A stretch of DNA of 64,000 nucleotides, taken from contig NZ_SPUJ01000001.1 in NCBI RefSeq assembly GCF_004522105.1, positions 124,001 through 188,000 of the forward strand, read 5' to 3'. The translations under genes and the position numbers were made by a program. The notes under the pieces are model-generated. The model was not told the origin of the DNA. It did no database searches and worked only from the letters and a program-made list of their open reading frames with translations. Origin of the DNA: Nocardioides sp. 1609 (lineage in GTDB: Bacteria > Actinomycetota > Actinomycetes > Propionibacteriales > Nocardioidaceae). Shown piece by piece: positions 26,087-36,532 of the stretch (positions within the stretch are counted from its first letter, which is position 1; every line of letters starts with the position of its first letter).

Positions 26087-26603
26087 CGCTCTCCCCACGC
26101 ACGACCGCACCCTTCTCCTGCGCGGACCGCTTCAGGTCGGCCTGGAAGGCCACCATCCGCTCGCGCAGGGCCGGGTCGGACGCCGCCAGGATCCGGACGG
26201 CGAGCAGCCCGGCGTTGCGGGCGCCGCCGACGGCGACGGTCGCGACCGGCACGCCGGCCGGCATCTGGACGATCGAGAGCAGCGAGTCGAGGCCGTCGAG
26301 GTTGCTCAGCGGCACCGGGACGCCGATCACCGGCAGCGGGGTGACCGAGGCGAGCATGCCCGGCAGGTGGGCGGCTCCCCCGGCGCCGGCGATGATCACC
26401 GACAGCCCGCGACCGGCGGCCTCCTTGCCGTAGGCCAGCATCTCCTCCGGCATCCGGTGGGCCGAGACCACGTCGGCCTCGTGGGCGACGTCGAACTCCT
26501 CCAGCGCCAGCGCGGCGAGCTTCATCACCGGCCAGTCGGAGTCGGACCCCATCACGATCCCGACGCGGGGACCGCCGGTCGGCACGCCGGTCTGCTGGCT
26601 CAT
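26064..26603 (-). CDS. purE: N5-carboxyaminoimidazole ribonucleotide mutase
   Basis: A 179-residue enzyme that converts N5-CAIR to CAIR in purine synthesis. The signature is clear: [24 protein letters not shown] (catalytic His), [14 protein letters not shown] and [19 protein letters not shown]. The ATG at 26603 is 4 nt after the purK stop, so purK and purE are co-translated, as in most actinobacteria. A start further upstream would run into purK without gain. Confidence 0.96.
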   Translation of the reverse strand: MSQQTGVPTGGPRVGIVMGSDSDWPVMKLAALALEEFDVAHEADVVSAHRMPEEMLAYGKEAAGRGLSVIIAGAGGAAHLPGMLASVTPLPVIGVPVPLSNLDGLDSLLSIVQMPAGVPVATVAVGGARNAGLLAVRILAASDPALRERMVAFQADLKRSAQEKGAVVRGESGGRRLGF

Positions 26604-26607
26604 CTGC

Positions 26608-27783
26608 TCACTCGCTCTCGTTGCCCAGGTCGCCACGGAACCAGGCGGCGGCGTGCCGCGCCCGCTCCAGGCAGTCGTCGAGGTCGTCGCCGTAGGCGTT
26701 GACGTGGCCGACCTTGCGCCCGGGGCGCAGGTCCTTGCCGTAGAGGTGCACGCGCAGCCGCGGGTCGCGGGCCATCGCGTGCGGGTAGCCGTCGTAGAGG
26801 CGTCCCGGCTGACCGGCGCCGTCGGCGTCCTCGGGTCGGCCCAGGATGTTGACCATCACCGTCCACCGCTCGCGCGGCGCGGGCGAGCCGAGGGGCAGGT
26901 CGAGCACCGCGCGCAGGTGGTTCTCGAACTGGGAGGTCACCGCGCCGTCCTGGGTCCAGTGGCCGGTGTTGTGCGGCCGCATCGCCAGCTCGTTGACCAG
27001 GATCCGCCCGTCGGACGCCTCGAACAGCTCCACCGCGAGGACGCCGGTGACGTCGAGCTCGCCGGCCACCCGCAGCGCCACCTCCTGGGCGTAGGTCGCC
27101 AGCGCGGGGTCGAGGCCGGGCGCCGGGGCGACCACCTCGTGGCAGACGCCGTCGCGCTGCACCGACTCGACGACGGGGTACGCCGCCGCCTGGCCGCTCG
27201 GCGCGCGGACGACGAGCGCGGACAGCTCGCGACGGAAGTCGACGAGCTCCTCGGCGAGCAGCCGGACGCCGTTCGCCTCGGCCGTCGCGAGCGGACGGGC
27301 GACGTCGTCGGCCGACCGGACCACCCAGACGCCCTTGCCGTCGTAGCCGCCGCGGGTGGTCTTGAGCACGCACGGGAAGCCGAACGCCTCGACGTCGGCG
27401 ACCGAGGCGACGATCGCGTGGCGCGGGCAGGGCACGCCGAGCGCGCCGAGCCGCTCGCGCATGACGCCCTTGTCCTGGGCGTGCACGAGGGCGTCGGGGC
27501 CGGGCCGGACGGCGACGCCGTCGGTCGCGAGGGCGCGGAGGTGGGCGGTGGGCACGTGCTCGTGGTCGAAGGTCACCACGGCGGCGCCGGCGGTGACCGA
27601 GCGGAGGTCGGCGAGGTCGGTGTGGTCGCCGACCTGCTGGTCGACGATCACCTGGGCCGCGGAGACACCCGGGGCCTCGGCGAGCAGGCGCAGCGGGATG
27701 CCGAGCGCGGCGGCGGGCTCGGCCATCATCCGGGCGAGCTGACCGCCACCGATGACCGCGACGAGAGGAGCGGACCCAGGCAC
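26608..27783 (-). CDS. purK: N5-carboxyaminoimidazole ribonucleotide synthase
   Basis: A 391-residue ATP-grasp enzyme that carboxylates AIR with bicarbonate and ATP, feeding PurE. It has [39 protein letters not shown] and [15 protein letters not shown]. The GTG at 27783 follows TAGGGT by 6 nt. It lies downstream of an orphan winged-helix gene and upstream of purE, matching the Rv3276c-Rv3275c order. Confidence 0.96.
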   Translation of the reverse strand: MPGSAPLVAVIGGGQLARMMAEPAAALGIPLRLLAEAPGVSAAQVIVDQQVGDHTDLADLRSVTAGAAVVTFDHEHVPTAHLRALATDGVAVRPGPDALVHAQDKGVMRERLGALGVPCPRHAIVASVADVEAFGFPCVLKTTRGGYDGKGVWVVRSADDVARPLATAEANGVRLLAEELVDFRRELSALVVRAPSGQAAAYPVVESVQRDGVCHEVVAPAPGLDPALATYAQEVALRVAGELDVTGVLAVELFEASDGRILVNELAMRPHNTGHWTQDGAVTSQFENHLRAVLDLPLGSPAPRERWTVMVNILGRPEDADGAGQPGRLYDGYPHAMARDPRLRVHLYGKDLRPGRKVGHVNAYGDDLDDCLERARHAAAWFRGDLGNESE

Positions 27784-27789
27784 CCCCCA

Positions 27790-27795
27790 ACCCTA
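27790..27795 (-). promoter_or_regulatory. -10 element of purKE, leaderless
   Basis: TAGGGT and a 6-nt spacer (TGGGGG) before the GTG at 27783. Confidence 0.55.
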
Positions 27796-27812
27796 GGGGC
27801 ACCGGGCCCCGG

Positions 27813-28130
27813 TCACTCCGCCGGGACGGGAGCCTCGGTCTCGAACCGCAGCCCCCGACCGCGCACGGTGGTGATCAGGCGCGGGTGGCGGCTGTCGTCG
27901 CCCAGCTTGCGGCGCAACCAGCCGAGGTGCACGTCGATCGTCTTGGACGACGTCCAGAACGTCGTCTGCCACACGTCGCGCATCAGCTCCTCGCGCGTGA
28001 CGATCTGGCCGGCCCGCGAGATCAGGGCGAGCAGGAGGTCGAACTCCTTGCGGGAGAGCGCGAGGGGCTCGCCCTGCAGCCAGACCCCGCGCACCTCGGG
28101 ATCCACGCGGACCCCTTGGTACTCGTGCAC
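27813..28130 (-). CDS. Orphan winged-helix DNA-binding protein (OmpR effector domain without receiver)
   Basis: A 105-residue protein consisting of one Trans_reg_C winged helix: LSRKEFDLLLALISRAGQIVTREELMRDVW, then SSKTIDVHLGWLRRKLGDD and the wing ITTVRGRGLRFE. There is no receiver domain or phosphorylation site, so control must come from level, partner or modification. TACCGT lies 6 nt before the GTG at 28130, so it is leaderless. It sits between purK and the adenylate cyclase; it likely regulates neighbours or itself (inference). Confidence 0.85.
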   Translation of the reverse strand: MHEYQGVRVDPEVRGVWLQGEPLALSRKEFDLLLALISRAGQIVTREELMRDVWQTTFWTSSKTIDVHLGWLRRKLGDDSRHPRLITTVRGRGLRFETEAPVPAE

Positions 28131-28136
28131 CCGACC

Positions 28137-28142
28137 ACGGTA
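28137..28142 (-). promoter_or_regulatory. -10 element of the orphan winged-helix gene
   Basis: TACCGT with a 6-nt spacer (GGTCGG) before the GTG at 28130. Confidence 0.55.
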
Positions 28143-28249
28143 GGAACCCCGGGACCCCCCGACACGGGTTGCGACGGTATTTCACCAATTCATCTAGACC
28201 AGCTGCTGGCCCGGCGACCTCCCGGCCGGCGTCCGGTGCCGGACGTCGG

Positions 28250-29284
28250 TCAGTGCCGGCGGACGGCGACCGGCTCCACGAGCCCGAAGCCGCGCACCGG
28301 CCGGGCCGGCAGCCGCCGGGTCTCGAACTGGTCGGCCGGCAGCAGCGCGGCCATCGCGGCGTCGACGATGATCCGGTTGCGCCGGGCCACAGCGGTGAGC
28401 CGGGCGGCCATGTTGACCGGCGGGCCGAACACGTCGCCCAGCCGCATCACCACGCCCCCGGTGGCCAGGCCGAGCCGGACGTCGGGCATCCGGCTGTCGC
28501 GGCCGATCACGTTGATGATCCCCTCGGCGGTGTCGTAGGCCCGGATGGGGTCGTCGTTGACGAAGAGCACCGAGTCGCCGATGCTCTTGATCACCCGGCC
28601 GCGCTGGCCCGCGACGACGTCGGCGCACCGCGACTCGAACAGCTCGACCAGGTCGCCGATCCGCTGCCGGGACAGGTCGTTGCTCAACGCGGTGAAGCTG
28701 ACGATGTCGGCGAAGCCCACGGTCAGCTCGGTGGTGTTGAGGTCGTCGTCGGGGTCGAGGGCCATGATCCGCGAGACCGCCGCAGCCAGGTGGCGGCGCC
28801 AGGCGTAGACCATCAGCGACTCGAAGCCGTCGCTGAGGTCGTCGAGCATCCGCAGGGCGGTGTCGACGCGGTCACCGGGCGCCGGCCCGGCGTGGTGCAT
28901 CTCGTCGACCCGGTGGGTCAGCGCACCGACCTCCCAGTCCGCGAGCCGGGCCATCGTCTGCCCGAGCGCCCGGGTGATCGCCACCGCGAGGTCGAAGTCG
29001 AGGAGGCCGGACTCGATCGAGGTGCCCAGGGCCCGCAGCGCGCCGGCGTCCGACGCGGTGTAGACGGCGTTGCCGTCGGCCTCGGGGAAGCCGAGGGCCC
29101 GCCACAGCCGGCGGGCCTGGTCGAGCGAGATGCCCGACTCGTCGGCGACCTCGGAGGCGGAGTAGATCGGGTCCTCGCGCAGGATCGCGCGGACGATCTG
29201 GCCCGGGTCGCTCCAGGTGCGCTCGGCCGACGTCGCCGCTGCTGCGGGACGGTCGTCGTCGGGCCGGTCGGGGGTGCTGATCAG
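28250..29284 (-). CDS. Class III adenylate cyclase with Rv1264-like regulatory N-terminus; non-canonical start
   Basis: About 344 residues. The C-terminal cyclase domain has GFADIVSFTALSNDLS (first metal Asp ~190) and RVIKSIGDSVLFV (Lys for adenine, second metal Asp ~236), then PPVNMAARLTAVARR. The N-terminal ~170 residues (DESGISLDQARRLWRALGF) resemble the autoregulatory, pH-linked domain of Rv1264. It should make cAMP in the cytosol. No ATG, GTG or TTG exists at the expected start: the choices are CTG at 29284 (forming CTGA with the PH-gene stop) or ATC at 29281, which has GAGG 7 nt upstream. Domain call strong, start uncertain. Confidence 0.85.
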   Translation of the reverse strand: MISTPDRPDDDRPAAAATSAERTWSDPGQIVRAILREDPIYSASEVADESGISLDQARRLWRALGFPEADGNAVYTASDAGALRALGTSIESGLLDFDLAVAITRALGQTMARLADWEVGALTHRVDEMHHAGPAPGDRVDTALRMLDDLSDGFESLMVYAWRRHLAAAVSRIMALDPDDDLNTTELTVGFADIVSFTALSNDLSRQRIGDLVELFESRCADVVAGQRGRVIKSIGDSVLFVNDDPIRAYDTAEGIINVIGRDSRMPDVRLGLATGGVVMRLGDVFGPPVNMAARLTAVARRNRIIVDAAMAALLPADQFETRRLPARPVRGFGLVEPVAVRRH

Positions 29285-29787
29285 TGCCCCTCGTGCGTCC
29301 GGGTCTCGCCGCCGTGGAGGCCGTGCAGCAGGTGGTTGAGCCGCCGCTGCGTGTCCTCGACCCGCGGGATGTCGTAGATCAGCACCTGGCCGTTGGTGCT
29401 GGCGTCGCTGATGACGAGCGTGCCGCAGCCCAGCATCCGGTCGATGAGGTCGCGCTCGTAGGCGACGTCGCTGATCCGGCCCAGCGGGATGTCGTGGCCG
29501 CGGCGGGTGATCACGCCGTGGCGGGTGATCAGCCGACGGTTGGTGATCGTGTACGACGCGGTGAGCCACTCCAGGAACGGCCACAGCACGCGCCACACCA
29601 CGAGCAGCGCGAGGACGACCCAGATCACCAGGGTGACGGTGTCCTGGTCGACGAGGCTCTGGGCCAGGACACCGAGGGCGAGCAGCACCACCAGGGTCAG
29701 CAGCGGCAGCAGCAGCGCCTTGGCGTGGGTGCGGGTGCTGACCACGATCTCTTCACCCGGGTTCAACAGCTTCGAGGAGATGACCAC
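29281..29787 (-). CDS. PH-domain membrane protein (Rv3278c-like)
   Basis: A 168-residue protein with two hydrophobic helices (ALLLPLLTLVVLLALGVLA and VTLVIWVVLALLVVWRVL) followed by a bacterial PH domain (YTITNRRLITRHGVITRRGHDIPLGRISDVAYERDL). Its function is unknown. A similar gene lies next to birA in M. tuberculosis. The GTG at 29787 starts 54 nt after birA; the stop overlaps the cyclase start, so cyclase translation probably depends on it. Confidence 0.85.
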   Translation of the reverse strand: MVISSKLLNPGEEIVVSTRTHAKALLLPLLTLVVLLALGVLAQSLVDQDTVTLVIWVVLALLVVWRVLWPFLEWLTASYTITNRRLITRHGVITRRGHDIPLGRISDVAYERDLIDRMLGCGTLVISDASTNGQVLIYDIPRVEDTQRRLNHLLHGLHGGETRTHEGH

Positions 29788-29840
29788 GCACGGATCATTG
29801 CACTGATCCGGCCGAGGTGGAGAGAGGCGCTGGGGCGCGT

Positions 29841-30653
29841 TCAGGCGGTCCGCACGTGCACGACGTCACCCGCCGCGACCGGCGTGCGCGCACCGTCGTG
29901 CTCGACGACGAGCTGCCCGGTCGGGTCGATCTCGACCGCGCGCCCCTCGAGGACGGAGCCGTCGGGGAGCTCGACGCGGACGTCGCGTCCCACCGTCACG
30001 CAGGCGGCGGCGTAGGACTCCCGCAGGCGCATGCCGTTGAGGTCGCCCCCGAGCTCCCAGGCGTCGACGGCCTCGCGGATCGCGTTGAGCACCTCGACCA
30101 GGACGTCCGTGCGGTCGACGGGGCGGCCGAGCTCGATCTCGATCGACGTCGCCGTCGGGACGGGCAGCTCGTCGGAGCGCAGGCCGACGTTGATGCCCAC
30201 GCCGACGACCGCGGCCGGACCGGACGGCGTCTCGAGCCGCTCGACCAGGATGCCGGCGACCTTCTTCTCGCCCACCAGGACGTCGTTGGGCCACTTCACC
30301 CCGGCCTCGAGACCGTTGGACTTGAGGGCCTTGTCGACGGCGTAGCCGGTGAGCAGCGGCAGCCACGGCCACGACCGGGTGGGGGCGTCGGGCCGCAGCA
30401 GCACCGAGAAGGTGACCGCGGTGCCCGGGGGCGTCTCCCACGTGCGGTCGAGGCGGCCCCGACCGGCGCTCTGGTGGTCGGCGACGATCACCAGACCGTC
30501 GGGCGCCCCCTCCTGCGCGCGGGCGGCGGCGACCGCGTTCGTGGACTCCAGGACGTCGACGACCTCGACGGCGAGGTCGGGCATCAGCTCCGGGTGCTCG
30601 CTCGTCAGGCGGGCCTTGTCGAGTGGTGGGCGCTCCGTCGAGTCCGTGGTCAC
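29841..30653 (-). CDS. birA: Biotin--[acetyl-CoA-carboxylase] ligase
   Basis: A 270-residue group I biotin protein ligase without the N-terminal repressor HTH. It shows [39 protein letters not shown] (biotinyl-AMP loop GRGRxxRxW), [21 protein letters not shown] and GVGINVG. It biotinylates carrier lysines; two targets are in this window, AccA3 (38419-40194) and pyruvate carboxylase. It is divergent from accD5, as in M. tuberculosis Rv3279c/Rv3280. GTG at 30653. Confidence 0.95.
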   Translation of the reverse strand: MTTDSTERPPLDKARLTSEHPELMPDLAVEVVDVLESTNAVAAARAQEGAPDGLVIVADHQSAGRGRLDRTWETPPGTAVTFSVLLRPDAPTRSWPWLPLLTGYAVDKALKSNGLEAGVKWPNDVLVGEKKVAGILVERLETPSGPAAVVGVGINVGLRSDELPVPTATSIEIELGRPVDRTDVLVEVLNAIREAVDAWELGGDLNGMRLRESYAAACVTVGRDVRVELPDGSVLEGRAVEIDPTGQLVVEHDGARTPVAAGDVVHVRTA

Positions 30654-30723
30654 GGGGTCTAGCCTGTCGTACCGATCCGCCAAGTCCAAGCAGCCCGCCA
30701 GACGGGGTGAGGTGAGGAGAGCC

Positions 30724-32348
<1,625 letters not shown>

Positions 32349-32352
<4 letters not shown>

Positions 32353-32600
32353 GCGGGGTCGGCGAGACACCCCCCGAGCAGCCGGACCGCGCCGCCCAAA
32401 CCGCGCCGGTGCTCCGCATCGTCAACCCCGACGCCACGCCGGAGGAGGTCGCGGCGGTCGTCGCGGTCCTCGCCGCGCTCGGTGGCGACGAGGCGCCGGC
32501 GCCGCGCCGTCGTCCCGAGTGGGGCAGCCCGCACCGCCAGGTGCGGCGCACCCTCCCCCACGGCCCCGGCGGGTGGCGCGGCAGCGCCCTGCCCTGCTGA
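32349..32600 (+). CDS. accE5: Acyl-CoA carboxylase epsilon subunit
   Basis: An 83-residue protein with the short conserved core [23 protein letters not shown] and a WGSPHRQVR segment of the AccE family. It stabilises the alpha-beta carboxylase complex in actinobacteria. The ends are disordered. GTGA overlap with accD5 supports one-to-one synthesis. Confidence 0.9.
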
Positions 32601-32611
32601 CGGCGGGAACC

Positions 32612-33223
32612 GTGCCGCACCTCGTCCTCGCCTCCGCCTCCCCCGCCCGCCTCGCGACCCTGCGCTCGGCGGGGATCGAGCCCACCGTCGTGGTGTCCGG
32701 CGTCGACGAGTCGCAGCTGGTCGACCTCGCCCCGGCCGACCTGGCTCTCGGGCTGGCGCGCCTGAAGTGCGACGCCGTCGCCGACCTCGACGACGTCGCG
32801 GCGACGAGCGGCGGAGCCCTGGTGCTCGGGTGCGACTCGGTCCTCGACCTCGACGGCGAGGCACTCGGCAAGCCCGGTGACGACGCCACGGCGGTGGCGC
32901 GGTGGCGCGCGATGCGCGGGCGCTCGGGCGTGCTGCGGACCGGTCACTGGCTGCGCGACACCGCGACCGGACGCTCCGTCGGCGCCACGGCCGCCACGAC
33001 CGTCCACTTCGCCGACGTCACCGACGACGAGATCGCGGCGTACGTCGCGACCGGCGAGCCGCTCCACGTGGCCGGGGCGTTCACCGTCGACGGCCTCGGC
33101 GGCGCGTTCGTGACCGGCATCGAGGGCGACTTCCACAACGTCGTCGGCGTCTCGCTGCCGCTGCTGCGCACCCTCGTGCTCGACCTCGGCCACCGCTGGA
33201 CCGACCTGTGGCTCAGCCGCTGA
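32612..33223 (+). CDS. maf: Maf-family nucleotide pyrophosphatase
   Basis: A 203-residue house-cleaning NTP pyrophosphatase. LVLASASPARLATLRSAGI is the family opening and LGCDSVLDLDGEALGKPGD the metal-binding centre. The usual catalytic Asp region and GDFHNVVGVSLPLL end are present. It likely hydrolyses dTTP, UTP or modified nucleotides. The order accD5-accE5-maf is that of Rv3280-Rv3282. Its last 11 bp overlap, antisense, the end of the MFS small-subunit gene. Confidence 0.92.
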   Translation: MPHLVLASASPARLATLRSAGIEPTVVVSGVDESQLVDLAPADLALGLARLKCDAVADLDDVAATSGGALVLGCDSVLDLDGEALGKPGDDATAVARWRAMRGRSGVLRTGHWLRDTATGRSVGATAATTVHFADVTDDEIAAYVATGEPLHVAGAFTVDGLGGAFVTGIEGDFHNVVGVSLPLLRTLVLDLGHRWTDLWLSR

Positions 33224-33314
33224 ACAGGCTCGCGGCCTTCCGGAGCGTCTCGACCACGCCGTAGGCCAGCGGGACGCCGACCAGGGCCCAGGCGACCGCG
33301 ATGCGGGCCCTCAT
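33213..33314 (-). CDS. MFS transporter small subunit (33-residue single-helix protein)
   Basis: A tiny ORF (MRARIAVAWALVGVPLAYG, then VVETLRKAASLFSG) with one hydrophobic helix. Its ATG overlaps the stop of the OFA-family transporter (ATGA), and small proteins of this kind are annotated as small subunits following such transporters in actinobacteria. It probably binds or stabilises the transporter in the membrane. Confidence 0.75.
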   Translation of the reverse strand: MRARIAVAWALVGVPLAYGVVETLRKAASLFSG

Positions 33315-34705
33315 GCCGTGCTCCCCTCGTGGGACTTCTCGTGGGACTTCTCGTGGAACCGCTCCGAGACCGGACGGACCAGCAGGTTGGCGACCAGGCC
33401 GACGGCGAGCAGCGCCACCATCGTGAGCAGGGCCGGGCGGTACGCGTCGGCGGTCAACGCTCCCGGCTCACCCTGGGCGTCCAGGAAGCGGTTGACGATG
33501 AACGGGCCGGCCACGCCCGCCGCCGACCAGGCCGTCAGGAGCCGGCCGTGGATGGCGCCGACCTGGAAGGTGCCGAAGAGGTCGCGCAGGTAGGCCGGGA
33601 TCGTCGCGAACCCGCCGCCGTAGAACGTCAGGATGACCGCGGCCAGCAGCACGAAGAGCGCGGTCGACGACGACCCGACGGTGGCGAGCAGGATGTAGAG
33701 CACCAGTCCCACCCCGAGGTAGAGCAGGAAGATCGGCTTGCGGCCGACGACGTCGGACGTCGAGGACCAGACGAAGCGGCCCGACATGTTCGCGATCGAC
33801 AGCAGGCCGACGAACCCACCGGCCGCCGCGGCGCTGACGCTCGACGTCCCGCCCTCGCGGAAGAAGTCCTGGATCATCGGCGCCGCCTGCTCGAGGATGC
33901 CGATGCCGGCGGTGACGTTGCAGAACAGCACGACCCACAGCAGCCAGAACTGCGGGGTGCGGATCGCGTTGTCGGCCGAGACGTTGCCCGTGGTGACGAG
34001 CTTCTTGGTCTGCACCTCGGAGGGGTCCCACCCCTCGGGCACCCAGTCGTCGGCGGGGACGCGCACCGTGAACGCACCGAAGGACATGAAGACGAGGTAG
34101 AGGCCCGCGAGCGTCACGAAGAGCAGCGCGACGGCGTGGCCGTCGGCGACCGAGGTGGGGTCGGAGGCGTCGTACCCGGAGTCGTAGAGGCCCATCAGGC
34201 GCCCGCTGAGGGGGCTCGCGATCAGCGCCCCGCCCCCGAAGCCCATGATCGCCATCCCGGTGGCCAGCCCGGGCCGGTCGGGGAACCACTTGATCAGCGT
34301 CGACACCGGCGAGATGTAGCCGATGCCGAGCCCGATCCCCCCGATCACGCCGTAGCCGAGGAAGACGAGCCAGAGCCACCCGAGCGTGATCCCCAGCGCG
34401 GCGACCAGGAACCCGGTGACCCAGAACGCCGCGGAGGCCGCCATGGCGGCCCGCGGCCCGTTCCGGTCGACCCACGTGCCGCCGAACCCGGCCGCCAGGC
34501 CGAGCATGACGATGGCCAGCGAGAAGATGAACCCGATCGTGGTCAGGCTGCTGTCGAAGTGGGCCACCAGCGCGTTCTTGTAGACGCTCGTGGCGTAGAC
34601 CTGCCCGATGCACAGGTGGACGGCGAGGGCCGCGGGCGGGATGAGCCAGCGGCTGTAGCCGGGGCCGGCGACGGTGCGCTCGCGAGCCAGGATGGACGGG
34701 AGCAC
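33311..34705 (-). CDS. OFA-family MFS transporter (oxalate:formate antiporter-like)
   Basis: A 464-residue twelve-helix permease of the oxalate:formate antiporter family. It has HLCIGQVYATSVYKNALV in helix 1, GFGGTWVDRNGPRAAM (MFS loop 2-3), LGIGYISPVSTLIKWFPDRPGLATGMAIMG and AIHGRLLTAWSAAGVAGP. The GTG at 34705 has a strong GAGGAGG ribosome site. The C-terminus has repeats of His-Glu-Lys-Ser. The substrate is probably a small monocarboxylate or dicarboxylate but is not determined. A 33-residue partner is coupled downstream. Confidence 0.88.
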   Translation of the reverse strand: MLPSILARERTVAGPGYSRWLIPPAALAVHLCIGQVYATSVYKNALVAHFDSSLTTIGFIFSLAIVMLGLAAGFGGTWVDRNGPRAAMAASAAFWVTGFLVAALGITLGWLWLVFLGYGVIGGIGLGIGYISPVSTLIKWFPDRPGLATGMAIMGFGGGALIASPLSGRLMGLYDSGYDASDPTSVADGHAVALLFVTLAGLYLVFMSFGAFTVRVPADDWVPEGWDPSEVQTKKLVTTGNVSADNAIRTPQFWLLWVVLFCNVTAGIGILEQAAPMIQDFFREGGTSSVSAAAAGGFVGLLSIANMSGRFVWSSTSDVVGRKPIFLLYLGVGLVLYILLATVGSSSTALFVLLAAVILTFYGGGFATIPAYLRDLFGTFQVGAIHGRLLTAWSAAGVAGPFIVNRFLDAQGEPGALTADAYRPALLTMVALLAVGLVANLLVRPVSERFHEKSHEKSHEGSTA

Positions 34706-34793
34706 GGGGCCTCCTCGGAGTAGGACGGGCCCCACGCTCACACCCGCGGCCGCGTCCTACCTCACCCCCGGGGGTCCCCGTGGCCGCAGCGGG

Positions 34794-35264
34794 TCACCGG
34801 GTGGCGACGGCGTCCGGGGTCGACTCGGCCGGCAGCGGGAAGACGAACCGCTTGAACAGCAGGAACCGGGCGCCGAAGGCCAGCACCAGGCCGATGCCGT
34901 TCGCGGAGAGGTTGTCGGCCAGGGCGCTGTCGAGACCGAGGACCTCGCGGCTGAGGTAGAGGCAGCCGACCGGCAGCACCATCGCGGCCAGGTTGATCAC
35001 GACGTACGCCGTCAGGCCACCGTCGGCCTGTCGCGGGGGCCGGTGCGGGAAGACCCAGCCGCGGGACCCGTGGAAGCTGATGACCATGCCGACGCAGTTG
35101 GCCAGCACGTAGGCCGGGATGGCCTGGTCCTCCAGCAGGGCGTCGCCGACGAACATCCCGTGCAGCAGCACGTTGAACAGCACGAAGGAGACCCAGGTCG
35201 CCGCCTGGGCGACCACGAAGAACCGTGCGACCTCACCGAGACGGCGTCTCCAGGGGTCGGTCAC
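34794..35264 (-). CDS. GtrA-family membrane protein
   Basis: A 156-residue protein with four hydrophobic helices of the GtrA family, thought to flip or carry polyprenyl-phosphate sugars for surface glycosylation. Motifs: EVARFFVVAQAATWVSFVLF, ANCVGMVISFHGSRGWVF and GIGLVLAFGARFLLFKRFVF. The GTG at 35264 is preferred to the ATG at 35273 because TACGAT lies 7 nt before it and overlaps the ATG. A GtrA gene (Rv3277) occupies the same block in M. tuberculosis. Confidence 0.88.
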   Translation of the reverse strand: MTDPWRRRLGEVARFFVVAQAATWVSFVLFNVLLHGMFVGDALLEDQAIPAYVLANCVGMVISFHGSRGWVFPHRPPRQADGGLTAYVVINLAAMVLPVGCLYLSREVLGLDSALADNLSANGIGLVLAFGARFLLFKRFVFPLPAESTPDAVATR

Positions 35265-35271
35265 ACCGACC

Positions 35272-35277
35272 ATCGTA
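35272..35277 (-). promoter_or_regulatory. -10 element of gtrA; decides the start codon
   Basis: TACGAT, 7-nt spacer, GTG at 35264. The upstream ATG at 35273 lies inside this -10 box and so would not be transcribed. Confidence 0.5.
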
Positions 35278-35307
35278 GGAGACGGCGACCGGGGTTCCGC
35301 GCAGGCG

Positions 35308-36480
35308 TCACTCGACCGGCAGGCCGAGTCCGCGGGCGATCAGCATCCGCTGCACCTCCGAGGTGCCCTCACCGATCTCGAGGACCTTCGCGTCGCGGTA
35401 GAACCGGGCGACGGGGTACTCCTCCATGAAGCCGTAGCCGCCGAAGACCTGGGTGGCGATCCGGGTGCCGGTCACGGCCGACTCGGTCGAGTAGACCTTG
35501 GCGACGGCGGCGGCCTGCTTGAACTGCCGGTACGGCGCCCCGGCGTCCTTGAGCGCGGCCGCCTTGTAGGTGAGCAGGCGGGAGGCCTGGAGCATCACCT
35601 CGAGGTCGGCGATCTGGAACGCGACACCCTGCTTGCGACCGATCGGTCCGCCGAAGGTCTGCCGCTCGCCGGCGTACTGGACGACCATGTCGAGGCAGGC
35701 CTGGAGGCAGCCGACGCTGAGCGCGGAGATCGCGACCCGGCCGTCGTCGAGGGTGGCGAGGAACTGCGCGTAGCCGCGGCCGCGCTCGCCGAGCAGCGCG
35801 TCGGCCGGGACGTGGCAGTCGTCGAAGCTGAGCGGGTGGGTGTCGGAGGCGTGCCAGCCGAGCTTGTCGTAGGCCTTCTCGGCGACGAAGCCGGGCGTGC
35901 CGCTGGGCACCGTGATGGCGCTGATCTCGGGGCGGCCGTCGTCGCGGGTGCCGGTGCGGGCGGTGACCGTAACCAGGCTGGTGATGTCGGACCCGGAGTT
36001 GGTGATGAACTGCTTCGCGCCGTTGACGACCCACTCGTCGCCGACCAGGTCGGCCCGGGTGGCCGTGGCCCCGGCGTCCGACCCGGCGCCGGGCTCGGTG
36101 AGCCCGAAGCCGGCCAGCGCGTCGCCGGCCACGAGGGCGGGCAGCCAGCGGTCCTTCTGCTCGGTGGTGCCGTAGGTGAGGATCGGGTTGATGCCGAGGC
36201 CGACGCCCGCCTGGAGCGTGATGCCCATCGACTGGTCGACCCGGCCGAGCTCCTCGATCGCGACGCAGAGGCTGGTGAAGTCGCCGTCGTCGCCGGCGCC
36301 GCCGTACTCCTCGGGGGCGGTCAGGCCGAACAGCCCGAGCCGGCCCATCTTCTGCACCACGTCGACCGGGAAGTGGTGGTCGCGGTCCCACTGCGCCGCG
36401 TGCGGCGCGATCTCGGCCTCCGCGAACTCGCGGACGCTGCGTCGGAACTCTTCGTGCTCACGGGTCAGCTCGAACGTCAT
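35308..36480 (-). CDS. Acyl-CoA dehydrogenase (FadE25-like)
   Basis: A 390-residue flavoenzyme that makes a 2,3-double bond in acyl-CoA. It has GFGLTEPGAGSDAGAT and WVVNGAKQFITNSGSD for FAD binding, a base Glu in the FMEEYPVARFYRDAKVLEIGEGTSEVQ region, and standard length. In M. tuberculosis fadE25 (Rv3274c) flanks the same purE-accD5 block. The ATG at 36480 has TACGAT 7 nt upstream (leaderless), with an inverted repeat just behind it that may bind a TetR regulator. The chain-length or branched-chain preference is unknown. Confidence 0.93.
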   Translation of the reverse strand: MTFELTREHEEFRRSVREFAEAEIAPHAAQWDRDHHFPVDVVQKMGRLGLFGLTAPEEYGGAGDDGDFTSLCVAIEELGRVDQSMGITLQAGVGLGINPILTYGTTEQKDRWLPALVAGDALAGFGLTEPGAGSDAGATATRADLVGDEWVVNGAKQFITNSGSDITSLVTVTARTGTRDDGRPEISAITVPSGTPGFVAEKAYDKLGWHASDTHPLSFDDCHVPADALLGERGRGYAQFLATLDDGRVAISALSVGCLQACLDMVVQYAGERQTFGGPIGRKQGVAFQIADLEVMLQASRLLTYKAAALKDAGAPYRQFKQAAAVAKVYSTESAVTGTRIATQVFGGYGFMEEYPVARFYRDAKVLEIGEGTSEVQRMLIARGLGLPVE

Positions 36481-36487
36481 GCCCGCG

Positions 36488-36519
36488 ATCGTAGCCCGAT
36501 TGGTTAGCGTTTGTTAACC
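36488..36519 (-). promoter_or_regulatory. Acyl-CoA dehydrogenase promoter and putative operator
   Basis: The -10 TACGAT (36493-36488) lies 7 nt before the ATG. GGTTAGCGTTTGTTAACC (36502-36519) is an imperfect inverted repeat (GGTTA/TAACC) placed over the -35 region, as expected for a repressor site. It shares GTTAGCG with the TetR-gene operator near 52343. Confidence 0.45.
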
Positions 36520-36532
36520 GGCGCGGGCCGGG

